Below are positions 52,567-63,995 of a stretch of 64,000 bases of DNA, piece by piece. The stretch comes from Devosia sp. Its GTDB lineage: Bacteria; Pseudomonadota; Alphaproteobacteria; Rhizobiales; Devosiaceae. The stretch is taken from positions 223,647 through 287,646 of the forward strand of contig NZ_JAQGJM010000027.1 of assembly GCF_028290625.1 (NCBI RefSeq), in the 5' to 3' direction. Under the pieces are notes generated by a model. That model was not told the DNA's origin, did not search any database, and was given only the letters and a program-made list of their open reading frames with translations. A program made the translations under genes and the position numbers. Positions within the stretch are counted from its first letter, which is position 1; each line of letters opens with the position of its first letter.

Positions 52567-52795
52567 CAATTGAACCCTGAAAGCGGCCTTTGTGCGCCTT
52601 GTACTCTGTTCCGCTGAGTCAGGAAACCGAGCTTATCGCATCGTGAAGGCACAATATCGACCGTTTCGCAGAGCGCTCACAGGCAGCATCGGCGCGGTCC
52701 CGATCGCTTGTCCGGGCAAAATGTGGCCGGTTTATGGGGGTCTGGGCGGGTTTCCCGGCCGCTGTTGCGGGCGGGGCACAGCGCTGCCAACAAGG

Positions 52796-52820
52796 GTCAT
52801 CCCGGACTGGCCGGGATGAC
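52796..52820. repeat. Short palindrome after gyrB
   Basis: GTCATCCCGG / CCGGGATGAC (52796-52805, 52811-52820) with a 5-base loop, 11 bases past the gyrB stop. It shares GTCATCCC with the 26-bp repeat at 46255 and could serve as gyrB's terminator. The remaining 230 bases up to the PBP1A start show nothing else clear. Confidence 0.6.
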
Positions 52821-52831
52821 ACCGACAGGGG

Positions 52832-55288
<2,457 letters not shown>

Positions 55289-55359
55289 CTAGTTCTATCG
55301 GAACAGGGGCCAAGCCCCAAGCAAATTGGCCTTTTGGGCCGGTTTGGCGGGGGATAGAC

Positions 55360-56487
55360 TCAGGGGCGCGCGGTGTCCGGATAGAGCCGGCCATCGCGCA
55401 CCGTGATGGGCTGCGCGCGAGGGCCGAGGGCCTCGAATAGCAGCGGGTCGGTGCCGGTCAAAAAGCATTGCGTGCCGAGCCGGTCGAGGGCCGCAAACAG
55501 CGCCCGGCGGCGGTCGGGATCGAGATGGGCGGCAATCTCGTCGAGCAGCAGGAATGGCGTGATCGCAGTTCGTAATTTGACAAGGCGCGCCTGGGCCAGG
55601 ATGAGCCCGATCAGGAGCGCCTTTTGCTCCCCGGTGGAGCCCAGGGCCGCCGGCATGCCCTTTTGGGCATAGGTGACCTCCAAATCAACCCGGTGAGGTC
55701 CAAATATGGTGCGTCCGGCGGCCCGATCAAGGCCGCGGGAGCCGGCCCAAAGGGTAGCCAACTCGGCTTCGAGCGCCGAGGAAGAAACCGGTTCGTGACG
55801 GTCCTCGAACAGCGGCGTCAGCGCCAGATGGGCAGCGGGGAAACTGCCATCCTCGAGGCTTTCGGCGATCAGCGACTGCAACTGTCCCAGGCTATCGGTG
55901 CGGGCATGATGGATTGCAGCGGCGAGCTCGGCCATCTGGGCCTCGATGGCCGACAGCCAACGGGCCTCGCCATTGTCATCGAGCAGCCTGTTGCGCTGGC
56001 GCATGGCCTTTTCGAAGTCGCTGACGGCGGCGGAATGGCCGGGGATGAGCGTGGTCACCAGCCGGTCCAAAAAGCGGCGGCGGTCGCTGGCAGGGCCGGA
56101 GAACAGGCCATCCATGGCGGGGGTAAGCCAGAGTACGCGCAGGTAGTCGCTCATCGCCTCGACGGAGCGCGCATTGGCGCCATTGATGCGCACGCGGCGG
56201 CCAGAATCGTCGGGGCCCGCGCCGGTGCCGATATCGGCGGGGCCGTCATCGGTTTCCACGGTGGCGGCCACCGCCCATCCGGCATCGGAGCCTTGGGCCT
56301 GCACGGTGTCGAAGCTGGCGCGGCGGAGGCCGCGGCCGGGGGAAAGCAGGGAAATGGCTTCGAGCAGGTTGGTTTTGCCGGCGCCATTGGGGCCGGTGAG
56401 GACGACATGGCGCTCGTCGAGGTCCAATGCCGCCGAGGCGTAGTTGCGGAAGTTGGTGAGGCGGAGGCGGGAGAGGTGGCGGGTCAT
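55360..56487 (-). CDS. recF: DNA replication/repair protein RecF
   Basis: 375-residue SMC-like ATPase that helps load RecA at gaps. It has RLTNFRNYASAALDLDERHV, Walker A GPNGAGKTNLLEAISLLSPG, SGPASDRRRFLDRLV, the STGEQKALLIGLILAQARL signature and Walker B FLLLDEIAAHLD. It follows dnaN after a small membrane-protein gene on the same strand. Confidence 0.96.
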   Translation of the reverse strand: MTRHLSRLRLTNFRNYASAALDLDERHVVLTGPNGAGKTNLLEAISLLSPGRGLRRASFDTVQAQGSDAGWAVAATVETDDGPADIGTGAGPDDSGRRVRINGANARSVEAMSDYLRVLWLTPAMDGLFSGPASDRRRFLDRLVTTLIPGHSAAVSDFEKAMRQRNRLLDDNGEARWLSAIEAQMAELAAAIHHARTDSLGQLQSLIAESLEDGSFPAAHLALTPLFEDRHEPVSSSALEAELATLWAGSRGLDRAAGRTIFGPHRVDLEVTYAQKGMPAALGSTGEQKALLIGLILAQARLVKLRTAITPFLLLDEIAAHLDPDRRRALFAALDRLGTQCFLTGTDPLLFEALGPRAQPITVRDGRLYPDTARP

Positions 56488-56572
56488 GCCGGTCGATCCA
56501 CCATTTTGCCAAATCTAAAGCGCGTCAGCCTGGGCATGGTCAGTGCTATTTCGATTGCCAGATCCGTGTCGC

Positions 56573-56803
56573 CTATCGTTGAGAGCGCGCGGCGATCATC
56601 GTGCGGATCGCCACGAAGCCGATCGAAAAACTCAGCGCCGCCAGCGCCCCGCCGATCCAGCGCACAATTGCCGCAAGGCCTGGCGACAGAAAGGCGCCAT
56701 AGCCCAGCACCATCAAAGCCACGCCAACGCCAAAAGCCGGCAGGCTGATGAGCGCCAATCTGGCCGCGCGGGCGCCAGGGGTCTCGGCCGGTGGACGTGC
56801 CAC
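56573..56803 (-). CDS. Small two-span membrane protein
   Basis: 76 residues: a short N-terminus with APRGA-like basic residues, then two hydrophobic helices (LISLPAFGVGVALMVLGYGA, GGALAALSFSIGFVAIRTMI) and an ARSQR end. It starts 8 bases after the dnaN stop on the same strand, so it is probably part of the dnaN-recF transcript. I do not recognise a family. The frame is plausible but unproven. Confidence 0.55.
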   Translation of the reverse strand: MARPPAETPGARAARLALISLPAFGVGVALMVLGYGAFLSPGLAAIVRWIGGALAALSFSIGFVAIRTMIAARSQR

Positions 56804-56810
56804 GAGGCCC

Positions 56811-57932
56811 TCAAACGCGCATCGGCATCAGCACATAGAGCGCCTTGGCCTCGCCCTCTTCGCGCACCAGCGTGGGCGAGCCGGCATCGTTGAACATGAA
56901 GACCGCGCTGTCGGAGCGAATCTGGCCGACGATGTCGAGCAGGTAGCGGGCATTGAAGCCGATTTCAAAACCGTCGGTTTCAAACTCGACGGCCAGTTCC
57001 TCGGACGCCGTGCCGTGATCCGGATTGGTCACCGACAGTTCCAGCAGGCCGTCCTTGGCAGAGAGCTTGACCGCCTTGCCGCCGCGCTCGGAGGCGATGG
57101 TGGACACGCGATCGACGGCCGTGGCGAACGCCGCGCGGTCCACATTCATCTGCTTGTCGTTGTTCTTGGGAGTGACGCGGTCGTAATCGGGGAAGGTGCC
57201 TTCGATCAACTTGGACAGCAGCACGACCGGGCCGACCTTGAAGCGGATCTTGGTATCGCTGACTTCCACCGCCACGTCGCCATCGGCCCCGTCGAGCAGC
57301 TTTTGCACTTCGCCGACGGTCTTTTTCGGCACGATGATGCCGGGCATGCCGGCCGAGCCCGCCGGGGCGTCGATTTCGGCGCGGGCCATGCGGTGACCGT
57401 CGGTGGCGACGGCGCGCAACACGGTGCCCTGGTTGGAAATATCGACGGTGTGGAAATAGATGCCGTTGAGGTAGTAGCGGGTTTCCTCATTGGAAATGGC
57501 GAACTGGGTGCGCTCGATCAATTCGCGCAACGCCGAGGCCGGCATGGAAAATTCGTGGCCGAAATTGCCCGACTTGAGATCCGGAAAACTGTCGGGCGAC
57601 AGGCATTGCAGGTTGAAGCGCGAGCGGCCCGAGGTCAGCGTCATCTGCTCGGCGCCATCGGTTTCGAGCCGCACTTCGGCGCCATCGCTGAGCTTGCGCA
57701 CGATTTCGTAGAGCGTGTGGGCCGGCACGGTGGTGGTGCCCGAGGTGCCCACCATGGCAGGCACGGATTCGGTGACTTCGATATCCAGATCGGTGGCGCG
57801 CAGTTCGACGGTGTCGTCACTCGCCTTGAACAGCACGTTGGCGAGGATCGGATAGGTATTGCGCCGCTCGACGACCCGATGCACATGGCTCAGCGACTTG
57901 AGCAGATGATTGCGTTCGAGCGTGACCTTCAT
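56811..57932 (-). CDS. dnaN: DNA polymerase III subunit beta (sliding clamp)
   Basis: 373 residues from ATG 57932. It begins MKVTLERNHLLKSLSHVHRV and ends YVLMPMRV, the standard clamp ends. It has three clamp domains with NTYPILANVLFKASDDTVEL, YYLNGIYFHTVD and FEIGFNARYLLDIVGQI. It tethers polymerase III and organises Okazaki-fragment and repair factors. Here it is separated from dnaA by an SDR gene on the opposite strand. Confidence 0.97.
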   Translation of the reverse strand: MKVTLERNHLLKSLSHVHRVVERRNTYPILANVLFKASDDTVELRATDLDIEVTESVPAMVGTSGTTTVPAHTLYEIVRKLSDGAEVRLETDGAEQMTLTSGRSRFNLQCLSPDSFPDLKSGNFGHEFSMPASALRELIERTQFAISNEETRYYLNGIYFHTVDISNQGTVLRAVATDGHRMARAEIDAPAGSAGMPGIIVPKKTVGEVQKLLDGADGDVAVEVSDTKIRFKVGPVVLLSKLIEGTFPDYDRVTPKNNDKQMNVDRAAFATAVDRVSTIASERGGKAVKLSAKDGLLELSVTNPDHGTASEELAVEFETDGFEIGFNARYLLDIVGQIRSDSAVFMFNDAGSPTLVREEGEAKALYVLMPMRV

Positions 57933-58147
57933 AACCCTAAATCCTTGCACACGAGACTGCCCGAAACGGACAGGAAACACCCGGCGAGCCGGGGGCAGAC
58001 CTTTACAATTTGTTACTGGAAACGCAAGGGCGGGAGCGGTTTTGCCGACAGGCATTTGACAGCAGGGCGCAAGGACCAGCCACCAGCACTGCATTGCGCT
58101 GCGGTTTTGGCTAGAGTGCACCAAACAGCCAAGAACCGGAGAATACC

Positions 58148-58990
58148 ATGTCAGAAAGTTTTGCAGCGGGCCGCGTCGCCGTCATCACTGGGGGCGCCAG
58201 CGGGATCGGCCGCGCCGCAGGCCGGCGGGCGGCGCAAGCGGGCATGAAAATCGTGCTGGTGGATGTCAACGCAGCCAAGCTGGCGGCAACGGCGACGGAA
58301 CTGGGCGGGGTCGTGGGGACTGGCAACGTTCGCGCCGAGGTAGTCGACGTGGCCGATCCGGCAGCCATGGTGGCGTTGGCGCAAAGTGTCGAGGCGGGTT
58401 GGGGCGCGCCGACCCTTTTGATGAACAATGCGGCGTTTTTCGTGGCCGGCGGCGCGGGCGGGATACTCGATCCGATCGAGAATTGGGAGCGAACCTTCGC
58501 CATCAACGTGCTGGGGCCGGTCAATGGGGTGCAGGCGTTTTTGCCGGGCATGCTTAGGGCCGAGCGGCCGGGTGTGATCGTCAACACTGGCTCCAAGCAG
58601 GGGCTGACCAATCCGCCCGGCAATCCGGCTTACAATACCAGCAAGGCGGCGGTGAATGCCTATACGCAGAACTTGGCGCGGGACTTGCGGGAACGCGAGG
58701 GCAGCCAGGTTTCGGCGCATCTGCTGATCCCGGGTTGGACCACGACGGGCGAGGCCGAACATCGGCCGGGCGCGTGGCTGCCAGAGCAGGTGGTGGGCTA
58801 TATGGAAGCGGCGATCGCGCGGGACGAGTTTTTCATCCTCTGCCCGGACGAGGAAACGCCGAACAGCGTCGATCACAAGCGGATTTTCTGGAATGCCATG
58901 GACATCATCGACAAGCGCCCGGCGCTGTCGCGCTGGCATCCGGCGTGGAAGGAAAGGTTTGCGGAGTTTATGAAGCGGGATTTGAAGTAG
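58148..58990 (+). CDS. SDR family oxidoreductase
   Basis: 280-residue short-chain dehydrogenase. TGGASGIG (residues 15-22), NNAAF for the NAG motif, the catalytic Ser near VNTGSKQGL and YNTSK for YxxxK. The C-terminus is longer than usual and ends with HPAWKERFAEFMKRDLK. It is the only plus-strand gene in the dnaA-gyrB block and is bordered downstream by a REP-like repeat, so it may be an insertion there. The substrate is unknown. Confidence 0.87.
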   Translation: MSESFAAGRVAVITGGASGIGRAAGRRAAQAGMKIVLVDVNAAKLAATATELGGVVGTGNVRAEVVDVADPAAMVALAQSVEAGWGAPTLLMNNAAFFVAGGAGGILDPIENWERTFAINVLGPVNGVQAFLPGMLRAERPGVIVNTGSKQGLTNPPGNPAYNTSKAAVNAYTQNLARDLREREGSQVSAHLLIPGWTTTGEAEHRPGAWLPEQVVGYMEAAIARDEFFILCPDEETPNSVDHKRIFWNAMDIIDKRPALSRWHPAWKERFAEFMKRDLK

Positions 58991-58998
58991 GCGGGAAG

Positions 58999-59103
58999 GC
59001 CCCCTCATCCGCCCTTCGGGCGCCTTCTCCCACGAGGGGAGAAGGGTGGCTCGGTGGGTTGGCGTAACGCGGGGCCAACCCCTCTCCCCTCGTGGGAGAG
59101 GGA
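58999..59103. repeat. REP-like inverted pair after the SDR gene
   Basis: CCCCTCATCCGCCCTTCGGG (from 59001) followed by TTCTCCCACGAGGGGAGAAG, then an inverted CCCTCTCCCCTCGTGGGAGA ending near 59101. Each half has its own hairpin. Placed between the convergent SDR and dnaA genes. Confidence 0.75.
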
Positions 59104-59152
59104 CAGCTTGTGACGCGTTCAGCGGAGCAAGCAGGGTGAGCGGTTGGAACCC

Positions 59153-60691
59153 CTATTCTTCCAGCATGCGCTTGAGCAGCTCGATTTCCTGCGCCAGCTC
59201 GATATCATCCTTGATCATCTGCTCGACCTTGCGGACCGAATGCAGGACGGTGGTGTGATCGCGTCCACCAAAGCGGCGACCGATTTCGGGCAGGGAGCGC
59301 GAGGTCAGCGCCTTGGCGAGAAACATGGCGATCTGGCGGGGGCGGACGACGTCGCGCGAGCGGCGGGCCGAGAGCAGTTCGTTGCGCGGCACCTTGTAGT
59401 GGCGCGAGACGATCTTGAGGATGTCCTCGATGCGGACGCGGCGCGCCTCGTGGCTGCGGATCAGGTCGCCCAGGGTCTTTTCGGCCAGCGGCACGGTGAT
59501 CAGCTCGCCGGTCAATTGGTTGGCGGCGACGAGGCGGTTGACGGCGCCATCGAGATCGCGGCCATGACTGACCACGACGCGGGAGACATAATCGATCACC
59601 GGAACCGGGAAGTGCATGCCGAAACGGGCGGTGGCCTGATCGGCACGGCGCTGCACGATGGCGCGGCGCAGGTCGATATCGAAGGTGGAAATCGGCACGA
59701 CCAGCCCGCCCGAGAGACGCGAGCGAACGCGCTCATCGAGCATTTCGAGATCGCGCGGTGGGGCGTCGCCGGCCACCACGACCTGCTTGGCGCCGGTGAG
59801 CAGCGTCCCCAGCGTGTGGCCGAATTCGGTGGCGGACTTGCCCTGCAGGAACTGCATATCGTCGATCAGCAGCAGGTCGACCCGGCGCAGCCATTCCTTG
59901 AAGCCGAGTGCCGACTGGCGCTGCACGGCGGTGATGAAATGGTACATGAAGTGGTCGGCAGTCAGGTAGACGATGTTCTTGGACGGGTCCGCCTGCTGCA
60001 CGGAATGCGCGATAGCATTGAGCAGATGGCTTTTGCCCAGGCCGACAGTCGAGTGAATATAGACCGGGTTGAAGGTCACGGTGTTGTTGGCGGCGGCGGC
60101 GGCGATCTGCTTGGCGACGCCGAGAGCCATTTCATTGGGGCCGCCGGGTACGAAGGTCTCGAAGGTCATGCGCTGGTCGATGGCGCTGCCTGAGAGGGCA
60201 TCGCCTTTTTGCGCGGTGTTGTCGCGGATCAGGCGCGGCATGGCGGGCGCCTGGGGCGCGGCAGCGGTTGTGGGCGTGTCGGCCTGCGGAGCCTCGGCGG
60301 GTTGCGGGGTCAGGCGCGGGCGGGCCTGGCCATTGACGCGCAGGGTGATCTGCAGGTGGGCAATGGCGTCGGAATCCTGGCGGAAGGCTTCCAGAATCCG
60401 GTCGGCATAATTGGACTGCACCCAGGAGCAGAGGAAGCGCGTGGGGGCGGACAGATGGGCGAGATCGTCGACGATCTCTTCGAGGTCCAGCCGGGCGAAC
60501 CAGGAGGTGAACACATCCTCGCCGACCGAAGCCTTGAGCCGGGCGCGCACGCGGTTCCAGAGGTCACGCTGGGCTTCGCTCAGATCATCGGAACTGGTCA
60601 TCGCAGATGCATCGCCTTTAGTTGCCGGTGTGGTGGAGAGGGGAGCGGATCGGTTCCAATCCTCGCCTCCAGCGCTGGTCTGTAGTCGCAT
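59153..60691 (-). CDS. dnaA: Chromosomal replication initiator DnaA
   Basis: 512 residues from ATG 60691 (GAGG nine bases upstream; ATG 60601 is an alternative). Domain I starts at QRDLWNRVRARLKASVGEDV. The AAA+ domain has Walker A TVGLGKSHLLNAIAHS, Walker B LLIDDMQFLQGK and arginine-finger region LDERVRSRLSGG. Domain IV carries the DnaA-box-binding signature GGRDHTTVLHSVRKVEQM. The long intergenic region upstream towards rpsT probably holds its promoter. Confidence 0.96.
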   Translation of the reverse strand: MRLQTSAGGEDWNRSAPLSTTPATKGDASAMTSSDDLSEAQRDLWNRVRARLKASVGEDVFTSWFARLDLEEIVDDLAHLSAPTRFLCSWVQSNYADRILEAFRQDSDAIAHLQITLRVNGQARPRLTPQPAEAPQADTPTTAAAPQAPAMPRLIRDNTAQKGDALSGSAIDQRMTFETFVPGGPNEMALGVAKQIAAAAANNTVTFNPVYIHSTVGLGKSHLLNAIAHSVQQADPSKNIVYLTADHFMYHFITAVQRQSALGFKEWLRRVDLLLIDDMQFLQGKSATEFGHTLGTLLTGAKQVVVAGDAPPRDLEMLDERVRSRLSGGLVVPISTFDIDLRRAIVQRRADQATARFGMHFPVPVIDYVSRVVVSHGRDLDGAVNRLVAANQLTGELITVPLAEKTLGDLIRSHEARRVRIEDILKIVSRHYKVPRNELLSARRSRDVVRPRQIAMFLAKALTSRSLPEIGRRFGGRDHTTVLHSVRKVEQMIKDDIELAQEIELLKRMLEE

Positions 60692-61507
60692 CGTGCTGTG
60701 CCTCGTTAATGCTCTGTCGGCGGTCCGCAAAACCGCATGACACTGTCAATTGATCACCGGCTGCCTTCTGGCCGCCTGCCCATAGCTTCGCCCGTCCCCA
60801 AAGACAGGGTTGCTGAATTCCATCGGCGGTTTTGGCCACCGTTCGCTGTATTGCATTATCACTTGAACCTGGCCTGACCTGGCCAGCGGTTACTTGATAC
60901 GCGACCGACCAGGCTTGGCCTGACGGCACAATAATGCCGTCATTCCAATTGCCATCGGCACAATTGGCGAGGCATTGCTGCCCAGCCGACCCTATTCAAA
61001 AAACCCCAAACAACGACCCTGTCTGCTCTGGCAAAACGTGCCTTGAGGCCGTCTTTTCTCAAGCTGACCAGATCACTTTAGAGGCTCGGTTTTGGGGCTG
61101 CAACTGGTGAATCTTTGAAATGGGGGGTTGACTCTGAGGTCTGTCAAAATCCATCCGGCCTCAGTCCAAAACCCACAAAACCAAGGCTCTGTGACTCAAC
61201 ACAGATTTCCCACAGCGGCTGTCATATGGGGTTAAGAAATTTATTTTTCGTTACCGCCAATTTCTCCCACCGCGCCCGCCAGCCGCATTGTACACCTGCT
61301 ACAAACTGGCCCTTAAGTAATTGGTTGATAATGACAAATGCCTCGCACCTCAGGGTTTACCCGGAGTGGGGATTGGTGTCACCGTCATGTCACATGACAA
61401 CAGCCAACGAAAAACCTTGCCCGGACGAGGGCAAATAAAAAGGGCTCCTTGCGGAGCCCTTTGTCCGGTAGCAGACCAGAGGTCTGCACCCCTGGCACAG
61501 CAGCCAA
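60692..61507. other. dnaA-rpsT intergenic region, possible regulatory or origin region
   Basis: About 816 bases without a convincing gene. It has three GANTC (CcrM-type) sites close together (61109-61113, 61130-61134, 61193-61197) and more AT-rich stretches (around 61226-61258 and 61315-61345). I found no clean TTATCCACA-type DnaA box; the nearest, TTTCCCACA near 61206, has two mismatches. It probably contains the dnaA promoter. An origin role is unproven, as oriC in relatives often lies elsewhere (near hemE). Confidence 0.5.
61439..61462 (-). terminator. Terminator of rpsT
   Basis: A 10-bp stem AAAGGGCTCC / GGAGCCCTTT (61439-61448, 61453-61462) with loop TTGC. On the minus strand it is followed by TTTATTTG. 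It lies 45 bases past the rpsT stop. Confidence 0.8.
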
Positions 61508-61774
61508 TCAGGCGCTGAGAGCCTTGACGCGGTGGTTCAGGCGGCTGACCTTGCGGGCGGCCAGATTGGCATGAACGATGCCCTTGGTGGCAGCACGGTT
61601 GATCTCGGGAGCGGCAACCGCCAGAGCTTCCATGGCCAGCTTGTGGTCACCGGCAACGATGGCCTCTTCAACCTTGCGGATGAAGGTGCGAACGCGCGAG
61701 CGGCGCGACTTGTTGACCGCGGTGCGGGCTTCGATCTTGCGGGTAGCCTTTTTGGCTGAAGGCGTATTGGCCAT
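61508..61774 (-). CDS. rpsT: 30S ribosomal protein S20
   Basis: 88 residues from ATG 61774 (AAGAGGA six bases upstream). [40 protein letters not shown] and [20 protein letters not shown] are typical S20 helices. It binds the 5' domain of 16S rRNA. Located between mutM and dnaA, as in many Rhizobiales. The frame upstream to 61795 lacks support. Confidence 0.97.
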   Translation of the reverse strand: MANTPSAKKATRKIEARTAVNKSRRSRVRTFIRKVEEAIVAGDHKLAMEALAVAAPEINRAATKGIVHANLAARKVSRLNHRVKALSA

Positions 61775-61951
61775 AACGGTCCTCTTGGCGTCCAACCGGC
61801 CGAATGAACCCTTTGGGGTCGCAGGCGTCCGGGATGAAATGAAATCGGCGGCACATCGACTGCCGCCAAGTTGGGCGGTCTATAGGGGAAAGGGGTGGAG
61901 AGGTCAACTGGATTCAGGGGCGTTGGCACTGAAGGGCCGCAATCACCAAAC

Positions 61952-62073
61952 CACTCCTCCCCTTCGACGGGGGAGGCGGGGGGGTGTTCGGAGGCACGAT
62001 ATCACAGCGGGCTACCGGGCTCCCATCCCCCACCCTTGATCCCTCCCCGCGTAGGGGGAGGGAGACGACTGCG
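61952..62073. repeat. REP-like pair between rpsT and mutM
   Basis: CACTCCTCCCCTTCGACGGG (61952 onwards, to about 61986) and CCCTCCCCGCGTAGGGGGAG (62041 onwards), each a hairpin, separated by about 55 bases. Lies in the 300-base gap between rpsT and the mutM stop. Nothing else is recognised there except the rpsT promoter region. Confidence 0.65.
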
Positions 62074-62095
62074 CGGCCGGTGCGACAGGAGAATG

Positions 62096-62983
62096 CTAAG
62101 GCTTCTTCTGGCAGACCGGACAATAGAAGGTCGAGCGGCCCGATTGGACGATGCGCGCGACGGTGCCGGTGCAGAGTGGCGTCGGGCAAGGTTCGCCCTC
62201 GCGGTCGTAAACAGCAAAGCGGTGTTGGAAATAGCCGGAACCGCCATCGGCATTGCGGAAATCGCGGAGGGTCGAGCCGCCCGCTTCGATGGCTTCGATG
62301 AGCACCTGGCGGACGGCGGAGACGAGGTCTTCGATCGCTGGCTTCGCCTTGCCCTTGGCAGTGAGCATGGTGCCCGCATGAATGGTGGGCAGGATATGGG
62401 CGCGGTGCAGGGCTTCGGCGACATAGATATTGCCCAGGCCGGCAACGACGCGCTGGTCGAGTAGCGCCGCCTTGATCGGGTTCTTCTTGCCCTTCAAGGC
62501 CGCCGTCAGCTCCTCTCCATTAAACCCATTGGACAGGGGTTCGGGGCCAAGGCCCCGAAGATAAGGGCTGTCTTCAATGTCATCGTACAGGTCGATGAAC
62601 CCGAACCGCCGCGGATCGGCATAGATCAGGTGCGACGGCCCATGTTTGGGGTGCGAGAGTTCCCAGACCATGTGGTCATGCTTGGGCACCGGCTGCGTTT
62701 CGTAATAGCGCGGCGGCTTGTCGATGCCGTGCTCAGCAAAGCGCCAGGAGCCGGTCATGCCCAAATGGCTGAGCACGGTCTTGCCATTGGAGAGTTCGAT
62801 CAGCAGATATTTGGCGCGGCGGCCGACCGAGATGATGGTCTGGCCCTCCAGCGCTGCCGCCAGCCCCTGCGGAAACGGAAAGCGCAGGTTGGCGCGGTGC
62901 AGGGTGACCTTTTCGATGGTGGCGCCGGTGAGCCAGGGCTCGAGGCCGCGGCGGACGGTTTCGACTTCGGGCAATTCCGGCAT
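62096..62983 (-). CDS. mutM: Formamidopyrimidine-DNA glycosylase (Fpg/MutM)
   Basis: 295 residues from ATG 62983. The N-terminal PELPEVETVRRGLEP (catalytic Pro2 and Glu3) and the H2TH region DQRVVAGLGNIYVAEALHRA are standard. The C-terminal zinc finger reads CPTPLCTGTVARIVQSGRST followed by FYCPVCQKK. It removes 8-oxoguanine and FapyG and cleaves the strand. It is divergent from ubiE with 95 bases between starts. Confidence 0.96.
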   Translation of the reverse strand: MPELPEVETVRRGLEPWLTGATIEKVTLHRANLRFPFPQGLAAALEGQTIISVGRRAKYLLIELSNGKTVLSHLGMTGSWRFAEHGIDKPPRYYETQPVPKHDHMVWELSHPKHGPSHLIYADPRRFGFIDLYDDIEDSPYLRGLGPEPLSNGFNGEELTAALKGKKNPIKAALLDQRVVAGLGNIYVAEALHRAHILPTIHAGTMLTAKGKAKPAIEDLVSAVRQVLIEAIEAGGSTLRDFRNADGGSGYFQHRFAVYDREGEPCPTPLCTGTVARIVQSGRSTFYCPVCQKKP

Positions 62984-63078
62984 GATAAAGTCCCCAGGAG
63001 GCTGTGCGGCTTTGCGCCATGGCAAACCGCATAACGCTTCGCTATGGTGCGGCCAAATCAAAACGGCGAGGCGCGGCC

Positions 63079-63843
63079 ATGGCACAGAGCAGTCAAACCA
63101 CCCATTTCGGCGAGCGGACAGTGGCGCTAGAGGACAAGCAGGGCCTTGTCAACGCGGTGTTCCATGGCGTGGCCGACCGCTATGACCTGATGAACGACCT
63201 GATGAGCGGTGGCATCCACCGGGTGTGGAAAGACGCCATGGTGGCGGACCTGGCGCCGCCCAAATCGGGCTCGCGGCCTTATCGGGTGTTGGACATGGCC
63301 GGCGGCACCGGCGATATCGCCGAGCGCATCATCAATGCCTCGGTGGGTTATGCCGAAGTCGTCGTCAGCGACATCAATTCGGACATGCTGCGGGTGGGCG
63401 CCGAGCGGGCCAAGGGCTGGCGCTATCCCGCACAGGCCAGCTTTGTCGAAGCCAATGCCGAAGAGCTGCCGTTCGAAGACAATAGTTTTGACGCCTACAC
63501 GATCGCCTTCGGCATTCGCAATGTGCCGCGCATCCAGCAGGCGCTGGGCGAAGCGCACCGCGTGCTCAAGCGGGGCGGGCGGATCATGGTGCTCGAATTC
63601 AGCCAGGTCGACGTGCCCGGGCTGGACAGTTTTTACAAGGCGTTCTCGGACCGGGTGATCCCGCCCATGGGCAAGCTCGTCACCGGCGACGCCCAGCCGT
63701 ACCAATATCTGGTGGAATCGATCCGCAAGTTCCCGACGCCCGAGGCGTTTACCGGCATGCTGACGACGGCCGGGTTTAGGCGCGCCAAGCACACTGCATT
63801 CAGCGGCAATATCGCGGCGCTGTTTTCCGGCTGGAAGATTTGA
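63079..63843 (+). CDS. ubiE: Ubiquinone/menaquinone methyltransferase UbiE
   Basis: 254 residues from ATG 63079 (GAGG nine bases upstream). [20 protein letters not shown], the SAM motif [13 protein letters not shown] and [20 protein letters not shown] are the UbiE signature. It adds the C-methyl group in ubiquinone (and menaquinone) synthesis. ubiB, its usual neighbour in this order, would lie beyond the right edge. Confidence 0.95.
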   Translation: MAQSSQTTHFGERTVALEDKQGLVNAVFHGVADRYDLMNDLMSGGIHRVWKDAMVADLAPPKSGSRPYRVLDMAGGTGDIAERIINASVGYAEVVVSDINSDMLRVGAERAKGWRYPAQASFVEANAEELPFEDNSFDAYTIAFGIRNVPRIQQALGEAHRVLKRGGRIMVLEFSQVDVPGLDSFYKAFSDRVIPPMGKLVTGDAQPYQYLVESIRKFPTPEAFTGMLTTAGFRRAKHTAFSGNIAALFSGWKI

Positions 63844-63869
63844 TGATGGAATTTCGCGACGGCCTCTTC

Positions 63870-63995
63870 ACCTCTCCCTTTGGGGGAGAGGTCGACCCTC
63901 TTGGGTCGGGTGAGGGGGCCTTTTCTCGGCTCGGTGTCTGGGGAAAGCCCCCTCACCCGTCGCTGCGCGCCGACCTCTCCCCCAAAGGGAGAGGT
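63870..63995. repeat. REP-like inverted pair at the right edge
   Basis: ACCTCTCCCTTTGGGGGAGA (63870 onward) with GGGTGAGGGGGCC ending the first half, then CCCCCTCACCC and CCTCTCCCCCAAAGGGAGAG closing at about 63995. The two units are in opposite orientation with a 25-base spacer, the same family as at 10593-10710. Confidence 0.8.

Noticed and set aside
56748..58247. 499-codon plus-strand frame over dnaN
   Set aside because: Antisense of the sliding clamp gene, with no domain and a composition typical of mirror frames.
60692..61507. oriC
   Set aside because: No convincing DnaA-box cluster was seen. The region is kept only as a possible regulatory or origin region.
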